Shown one piece after another: positions 32,005 through 35,897 of a DNA stretch of 35,897 nt. Below the pieces are notes generated by a model. The model saw nothing but the letters and a program-made list of their open reading frames with translations, was not told the DNA's origin and did no database searches. Origin of the DNA: a virus. Where the stretch lies: IMG/VR virus record IMGVR_UViG_3300020186_000055, positions 1 through 35,897 of that record; one strand, written 5' to 3'. Both the position numbers and the translations under genes were made by a program. How positions within the stretch are numbered: position 1 is the stretch's first letter; every line of letters begins with the position of its first letter.

Positions 32005-32496
32005 CTAGAACGGTAGACCGTCATCGTCTTCCTCGTCCTCAACTTCTTCGCTGTCCTTGTCGTCCTCGGGGTCTTTTGTCTTGCCCACAACCTTTTGGCG
32101 CTTCGCTGGCTTTTCATCATCTTCTTCGCTGTCCTTGTCGTCCTCGGGGTCTTTTGTCTTGCCCGCAACCTTTTGGCGCTTCGCTGGCTTTTCATCATCT
32201 TCCTCCCTATCGCTGCCTCTTTTGGCGTAATCAGACGACACTGGGTAAACCACGATATCAGGAGATTTCTCGTCTTTTCTAAACCCGTTCATAAATCCGG
32301 TCAGCTTGTAATAACCGCCATTATTGACGGCGCACTCGTCAATGCGTTCCTGGCTAATCGTTATAGAAAACCGGACACCCGCGTCTTTCATCCAATCGAA
32401 ACAGGCGCGAAGCTTCTTCTTCTCGGAACCCTTGGAGCCTTCTTTTATATTTAAATACCCGGAGCCAATGCTTTTAGGTTTGTTATTGAATCCCAT
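32005..32496 (-). CDS. Single-strand DNA-binding-like protein with acidic repeat tail
   Basis: The N-terminal about 95 residues form a small beta-rich domain (GSGYLNIKEGSKGSEKKKLR, then GVRFSITISQERIDECAVNN and GGYYKLTGFMNGF) consistent with an OB-like fold. The C-terminus is a charged tail made of two near-identical 26-residue repeats (98-123 and 124-149), then a run of Glu and Asp ending DDDGLPF, which mimics the DDDIPF end by which bacterial SSB recruits partners. Position among replication genes fits. The N-terminal fold assignment is inferred. Confidence 0.65.
   Translation of the reverse strand: MGFNNKPKSIGSGYLNIKEGSKGSEKKKLRACFDWMKDAGVRFSITISQERIDECAVNNGGYYKLTGFMNGFRKDEKSPDIVVYPVSSDYAKRGSDREEDDEKPAKRQKVAGKTKDPEDDKDSEEDDEKPAKRQKVVGKTKDPEDDKDSEEVEDEEDDDGLPF
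32050..32205 (-). repeat. Tandem 78-base coding repeat in the SSB-like gene
   Basis: Two adjoining 78-base units (32128-32205 and 32050-32127) differ by one base, changing an Ala to a Val. Each encodes EEDDEKPAKRQKV plus GKTKDPEDDKDS. The near-identity points to recent duplication. Confidence 0.9.
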
Positions 32497-32508
32497 CGTC
32501 TGTCCCTT

Positions 32509-32757
32509 TCAGTTTAGTTGCTGGCGGTTGTCCGCTATTGATTTTTCGTAAAACTCTTCGGCCTGCCTGTAGGTCTCAGCCGTGACCTCCTTAAGCGTGC
32601 GCTTAATACTCTCGAACACTGACGAGAGGGTTTGGTTCTCGGGATAATGAAAATAGTAATCACCAATAAATAGCGTCCAAGAGCGGTCATCGCGTAGCTC
32701 CAACTCTAATTTTAGAGTTTCGCTAACTAGCTTTTGTATGGAAACGATTTCACTCAT
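32509..32757 (-). CDS. Hypothetical protein, 82 aa
   Basis: The ATG at 32757 overlaps the nuclease stop (ATGA), fixing the start at MSEIVSIQKLVSETLKLELE. A strand-rich centre (SWTLFIGDYYFHYPENQT) is followed by a long helix (VTAETYRQAEEFYEKSIADN). No family recognised. Its neighbours are a nuclease and an SSB-like protein, so a recombination or replication accessory is possible. Confidence 0.7.
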   Translation of the reverse strand: MSEIVSIQKLVSETLKLELELRDDRSWTLFIGDYYFHYPENQTLSSVFESIKRTLKEVTAETYRQAEEFYEKSIADNRQQLN

Positions 32758-33761
32758 AAGTTTTTCAAAACCTTCTTTAGAGCGATTATTTCTTCGTTGG
32801 TATACTGGGGGGGAATCCCTAAATCCTCGGCGCACTTGTTCTTGTAAGCGCAGTATTTACATTTTATATCCCCAATTAAGAGCTGGTTCTTAACTGCAAG
32901 CCCCAGGTCCTTCTTAGTTGCATCCTCTATTCGTGGATCATCGACGGCGTATTTTCTCTCGTAGTCTGGCGGAGCCAGCTCTTTCTTAGCTAAATACCGG
33001 TCTTGGGAATTCCACCGATCGGCAATATCTTTGAGTTTAATTTTGAGGTTAATATTTGCGTCAACTTCCGGATACTCCGCGCAATGCACGCGGTAACACG
33101 TTGCCGTGTCTTCTTCTGGGTCGTACTCGAAGAAATACTCAACCAAGCACGCAAGCCCATCAGCGTAGAGAAATTGCAGTAGAATTCCGTCGGTGATCGG
33201 GTTTGTGAAATTAGGATTGTCTTTTGTTTTTAGATAAGCGTCTCGCAGGTACAACGCTAGCTGTTGCGAGTAACCCCACTCGGTATCCGGGGTGGGAGTT
33301 TTGTAATTTTTACTCCAAGCAGTTTCCTTGATAGTAACCTGTGCGCCGTAGCCGACCTTAGTCTTTAATTCAACAATAACAGGCTTGATCTTCCCTTCGA
33401 GCTGCTTGAAGCCAAGGTCGAAATCTCGATAACCATGCCAAGAGGTCCCGTAGAAAGTTCCGTGTTCTCCGGCGTCGCCTTGAGTAGAAAGAGAAAAGCA
33501 TCCAAAAACTCCGATCCTTGAAAAAACGTCGTGCTTAAGGCCCTGCTCAATCCAAGAGCCAAAGCGCATCCGAACCATCCCCAAAAAGTCTGTGGGATTC
33601 GATTCTTTTGTCTTGAGGGCTTTGTAGGTTAGCTGCCTTCCGCATTTCGTTGCGTCGCTAGCGTTGTGAGTTGTGGCGTCTTTATCCCGAAACCGGAAAG
33701 AGGGCAGGGAGGTAAACGCTTGCCGGGTTAGCTTTCCCAGGCTTAAGTAGTCAGGCAGCAT
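32754..33761 (-). CDS. Cas4/RecB-like PD-(D/E)XK nuclease with iron-sulphur cysteines
   Basis: 335 residues from the ATG at 33761, which has GGAGG six bases ahead. Key residues: Asp113 in HGYRDFDLGF, Glu131-x-Lys133 in VIVELKTKVGYGA, and the QxxxY motif in SQQLALYL. A first cysteine (Cys40, KCGRQ) and a C-terminal Cys301-x2-Cys304-x5-Cys310 (CKYCAYKNKC) match the four-cysteine iron-sulphur pattern of Cas4 and AddB. It is likely an exonuclease for recombination or end processing. The longer reading to 33815 overlaps the preceding gene and lacks a ribosome binding site. Confidence 0.8.
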   Translation of the reverse strand: MLPDYLSLGKLTRQAFTSLPSFRFRDKDATTHNASDATKCGRQLTYKALKTKESNPTDFLGMVRMRFGSWIEQGLKHDVFSRIGVFGCFSLSTQGDAGEHGTFYGTSWHGYRDFDLGFKQLEGKIKPVIVELKTKVGYGAQVTIKETAWSKNYKTPTPDTEWGYSQQLALYLRDAYLKTKDNPNFTNPITDGILLQFLYADGLACLVEYFFEYDPEEDTATCYRVHCAEYPEVDANINLKIKLKDIADRWNSQDRYLAKKELAPPDYERKYAVDDPRIEDATKKDLGLAVKNQLLIGDIKCKYCAYKNKCAEDLGIPPQYTNEEIIALKKVLKNL

Positions 33762-34134
33762 CCAAAACCTCCGGACCGTCCTGCTCGACGCTGTCGTCCA
33801 GACGGTAATCCTCAATATGTTTCTTGGCGGTCATATAGAGAGCCTTTAGGCCCGGTATGCCGAGAGTAGAGAAAGTGGTTTTAATGGCCTGGGCATTAAG
33901 CCCGCTGGCGTCACAGATGTCGGCTAGCGCATCATCTTTTCCCGATAAAAAGTTAATAGCTTCTTGGCGCAGCTCGACGTCCGTACTATCCAAGTCATCG
34001 ATTGCTTGGAAAATAACGCTCATCCATAGCCGACGATCCGAGTTAGAAAGACGAACATGCTCCGCATTCACCGCCGCAATAAGACCCTCACGAGAATCCC
34101 GATCCCGGCATCTGTCGTTTTTGAGTGCAAACAC
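33751..34134 (-). CDS. Conserved-looking hypothetical protein, 127 aa
   Basis: GTG start after AAAGGCGGA. Helical, with RRLWMSVIFQAIDDLDSTDV followed by LRQEAINFLSGKDDALADIC and a helix-turn-helix-like DASGLNAQAIKTTF. Similar genes with an LW-x-x-VI-x-QAI-x-D pattern and a downstream possible DNA-binding segment occur in many phage replication regions, without known function. Its end overlaps the nuclease start. Confidence 0.65.
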   Translation of the reverse strand: MFALKNDRCRDRDSREGLIAAVNAEHVRLSNSDRRLWMSVIFQAIDDLDSTDVELRQEAINFLSGKDDALADICDASGLNAQAIKTTFSTLGIPGLKALYMTAKKHIEDYRLDDSVEQDGPEVLDAA

Positions 34135-34154
34135 AATTCCGCCTTTCTTGTGAG

Positions 34155-34168
34155 ACGTGATTTCACGT
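34155..34168. repeat. Short perfect inverted repeat between genes
   Basis: ACGTGA and TCACGT around TT lie in the 38-base gap between the resolvase stop and the next start. It could be an operator or a weak RNA hairpin. No T run follows, so it is not a terminator. Confidence 0.4.
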
Positions 34169-34172
34169 CACA

Positions 34173-34550
34173 TCAAGCAATAGTTATTTCGACTCTAGGA
34201 TTCGCTTTGTCTAAACCGCAATTCTTATACACAATTGATCGCTCAAAACCGCCTAAGTGTGCGTCATCGGACACAACTCCGCACTTCTCCAAAAGGTGCC
34301 ATAGAGCATCAATGATTCCTGGTGCGTCTCTTCGGCGACGATCACCTGTCCAATAATTTATTTCTACGTCCACTGGTAATGCAAAAGAATTAGAGAAACT
34401 CTGTTTTTGCAACTGCGGCCGTATTTCGGCCATCGCCAACTCTCGCCAGGTGGTGAACCTCTTTTGAGGAAACCTCCGCCCAGTTCGAGTAATCATCACA
34501 GCGTTTTTCCCGCTGGGGCATTGCCCGTGGATCGTAAGTTGTACTGCCAT
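34173..34550 (-). CDS. RusA-family Holliday junction resolvase
   Basis: A 125-residue endonuclease resolving four-way junctions during replication and packaging. The defining region is WTGDRRRRDAPGIIDALWHL, followed by LEKCGVVSDDAHLGGFE, containing the acidic residues that bind metal (Asp in RRRRDA, Asp in IIDA, Asp-Asp in VSDDA). The N-terminal strand (QLTIHGQCPSGKN) is also typical. It lies among recombination and replication genes. Confidence 0.88.
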   Translation of the reverse strand: MAVQLTIHGQCPSGKNAVMITRTGRRFPQKRFTTWRELAMAEIRPQLQKQSFSNSFALPVDVEINYWTGDRRRRDAPGIIDALWHLLEKCGVVSDDAHLGGFERSIVYKNCGLDKANPRVEITIA

Positions 34551-34606
34551 TTATTATTAAAATAATTCCCTCGACCGAGCGTCCCCACGCTCTCACCCGT
34601 TCAGGC

Positions 34607-35071
34607 CTAGGCGGCCTTCAATCCCGTGCTACCAAAACCACCTTCCCGAGCGGTTTCGCTTAAAACATTGGCAACTTTTAATTCGGGAAAAGAAACTCGT
34701 GCAAATACTATTTGTGCAATGCGATCGCCCACAAAAACATTAAAGGGCGCAATCCCGTGATTAATCATTACCACCCCGACTTCGCCTCTGTAGTCGGCGT
34801 CAATCGTTCCGGGTGAATTCAAAACCCCCATGGAGTTTTGGAGGGCCAACCCTGATCGGGGCCTAATTTGCCCCTCGTAACCTATTGGAATCTCGATGGA
34901 AAACCCACAAGGGACGAGCTTTACCTCGCCGCTTAAAATGCAAATACGATGTTGCGAGGCTGAGAAAAGATCAAACCCGACCGAACCCTCGGTCATTCTC
35001 ACGGGGAGCTTGAACGTAGAGCCTCGAATCGGGCTAATTTTAAATTCTAATTTTGAGCTTGACTTATTCAC
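34607..35071 (-). CDS. dut: dUTPase (dUTP diphosphatase), trimeric type
   Basis: Hydrolyses dUTP to dUMP, keeping uracil out of phage DNA and feeding thymidylate synthesis. All five motifs are visible: GSVGFDLFS, RPRSGLAL, GTIDADYRGEVGV, GDRIAQIVF and REGGFGSTG. At 154 residues it is standard. The start is a GTG (35071) preceded by a G-rich GGGGG stretch. It is the first gene after the promoter at 35093-35122. Confidence 0.95.
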   Translation of the reverse strand: MNKSSSKLEFKISPIRGSTFKLPVRMTEGSVGFDLFSASQHRICILSGEVKLVPCGFSIEIPIGYEGQIRPRSGLALQNSMGVLNSPGTIDADYRGEVGVVMINHGIAPFNVFVGDRIAQIVFARVSFPELKVANVLSETAREGGFGSTGLKAA

Positions 35072-35092
35072 TTTTACCCCCAGTAGTTTTTA

Positions 35093-35122
35093 ACTCTACA
35101 ACCCACTACCTAGCCACGTCAA
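35093..35122 (-). promoter_or_regulatory. Promoter of the leftward replication operon
   Basis: Minus-strand TTGACG (35122-35117) and TAGAGT (35098-35093) are 18 bases apart. A- and T-runs just upstream could act as UP elements. Its TTGACGTGG start is identical to that of the rightward promoter at 992. It is placed to drive dUTPase and the genes beyond it. Confidence 0.5.
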
Positions 35123-35220
35123 GTTTTTCAAAAAAAAGGCTTGCAATATTTGTAAAAAAACAAAACCAATTTTGCGTAATTCGTTATCTAACCGTAACGA
35201 GTTTTAAGATGTGCGATGCA

Positions 35221-35449
35221 AAGAGGGAGAGGCAATAGAGGCTGCCGTCCGTAGTCCTCCATTTTTTTTAGCACGTCGACCACCATCGTCAGCTCGCCAA
35301 CCTTCGCCTTCAGTTTTTCGTTCTCGGCACGCAGCACAATCTCAACACTCGAAGGCTTCTCGTTCAAAGAACCATCGCGTGCTTTCATCAACTTCTTCCA
35401 CCACCTGTTGCTTGAATCCTACCGTGAACCTCCTTCGGACTTTTCCCAT
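35221..35449 (-). pseudogene. Degenerate IS3-family transposase OrfA relic
   Basis: From an ATG at 35449, with AAGGAG seven bases ahead, the frame reads MGKVRRRFTVGFKQQVVEEV, the opening of an IS3-type OrfA helix-turn-helix. It then shifts, with apparent loss of about 30 residues, to another frame: DGSLNEKPSSVEIVLRAENE followed by KLKAKVGELTMVVDVLKKME, the leucine-zipper end. An A8 run at the end of OrfA (35262-35269) matches the usual frameshift site to OrfB, but OrfB is absent. It cannot make transposase. No clear terminal inverted repeats were found. Confidence 0.7.
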
Positions 35450-35616
35450 TTGAAACTCCTTAAAGCCCTTTACTATAGGGCCTCAGAAGACTGCAACTGC
35501 ACCCACCTCAATTTACCATCCAGTTCCTCCAGCCTTAGGGGCGCATATCATCCTCAACTTCTTAGTTGTAGTGGTTTCGACTTGACCTAACTGTTATCGC
35601 TGATCTGCGCTTATGT

Positions 35617-35868
35617 TTATCTGTACCATTTTAATCTAAAAACTTTTGAATTGCAGCCAGTGCGTCCCGCGAACAGTTTGGTTACCCGGAACAATCTCAC
35701 CTCCAATTCGCTAATCATGGTGGATCTAATTTGTACCGCCGTTGCGGCCCCACACATAGAACAATCTGTTGTACTTTTATAATAATCTAGTTGCCCCGAA
35801 AGGGCGTCTCGGTAGTTTCTGCATTCTGCCAACAGCTCGTTTTTCGATTTTACTAAGAATTTTTTCAA
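35617..35868 (-). CDS. Hypothetical protein or C-terminal part of a frameshifted gene
   Basis: The open frame reads KKFLVKSKNELLAECRNYRD, then ALSGQLDYYKSTTDCSMCGA, and ends SKVFRLKWYR. It has a CSMCG cysteine pair and helical heptads. Its only start choices are TTG or CTG codons without a ribosome binding site, and it overlaps the reading frame that enters from the other window end. A one-base change in the A6 run near 35860 would join the two into one protein, so it may be the tail of that gene rather than a gene in its own right. Confidence 0.45.
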   Translation of the reverse strand: MKKFLVKSKNELLAECRNYRDALSGQLDYYKSTTDCSMCGAATAVQIRSTMISELEVRLFRVTKLFAGRTGCNSKVFRLKWYR

Positions 35869-35897
35869 ACTCAGCGGACCAGGCGGCGGACTTGGCG
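35777..35897 (-). CDS. C-terminal part of a small hypothetical gene, entering from the window edge
   Basis: Reading from the window end, the frame AKSAAWSAEFEKILSKIEKR runs to a stop at 35777. If position 35897 is joined to position 1, the codon split across the junction becomes GAC and the frame continues that of the gene at 1-191, giving one protein of about 95-105 residues. The last 30 residues overlap the neighbouring frame at 35617-35868, and only one of the two is probably real there. Confidence 0.45.
   Translation of the reverse strand, partial: AKSAAWSAEFEKILSKIEKRAVGRMQKLPRRPFGATRLL

Noticed and set aside
35490-35560. Terminal inverted repeat of the IS3-type relic
   Set aside because: A CTGCAACTGCACCC stretch is reminiscent of IS3 ends, but no matching copy was found on the other side.

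Overview
The window reads as the genome of a temperate, short-tailed (podovirus-type) bacteriophage of a Gram-negative host. The evidence is a portal, an N4-gp56-type major capsid protein, tail adaptor, tail hub, ejection proteins with a lytic transglycosylase, a tyrosine integrase with a tRNA-derived attachment core, and a two-gene Rz/Rz1-type spanin pair. The outer-membrane lipoprotein spanin is what points to a Gram-negative host. I cannot name the species. The two window ends join in frame on the minus strand, so the sequence may be a complete circular or circularly permuted genome cut inside a small gene.

Layout. Positions 1 to about 1037 are a divergent control region with sigma70-type promoters on both strands and repeated TAGGCAG half-sites. 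From 1038 to 23517 everything is on the plus strand: small terminase, a 1.2 kb non-coding stretch with two strong promoters and a highly structured repeat element, a terminase large subunit broken into two frames, portal, scaffold, capsid, tail genes, fibres, a GNAT acetyltransferase, ejection proteins, and a lysis cassette of lysozyme, putative holin and two spanins. A rhomboid-family intramembrane protease and two small, strongly initiated beta-rich proteins follow. A bidirectional terminator at 23581-23619 closes this arm.

From 35897 down to 23715 everything phage-like is on the minus strand. A promoter at 35122-35093 leads into dUTPase, RusA resolvase, a Cas4-like PD-(D/E)XK nuclease, an SSB-like protein, a DnaB-type helicase and a family A DNA polymerase. 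Then come small proteins, a probable excisionase and the integrase. Past the integrase lies a tightly coupled accessory cluster: a two-TM protein, a dATP/dGTP diphosphohydrolase-like protein, a DEDD exonuclease with a zinc ribbon, a SprT-like metalloprotease, a HAD phosphatase and three tiny proteins. This probably acts on nucleotides, DNA or host proteins early in infection.

Two pieces look host-derived. One is a 195 bp fragment of a glutathione S-transferase gene, inserted so that removing it restores an intact 79-residue phage gene. The other is a degenerate IS3-type OrfA. No classical CI/Cro repressor or primase was recognised.
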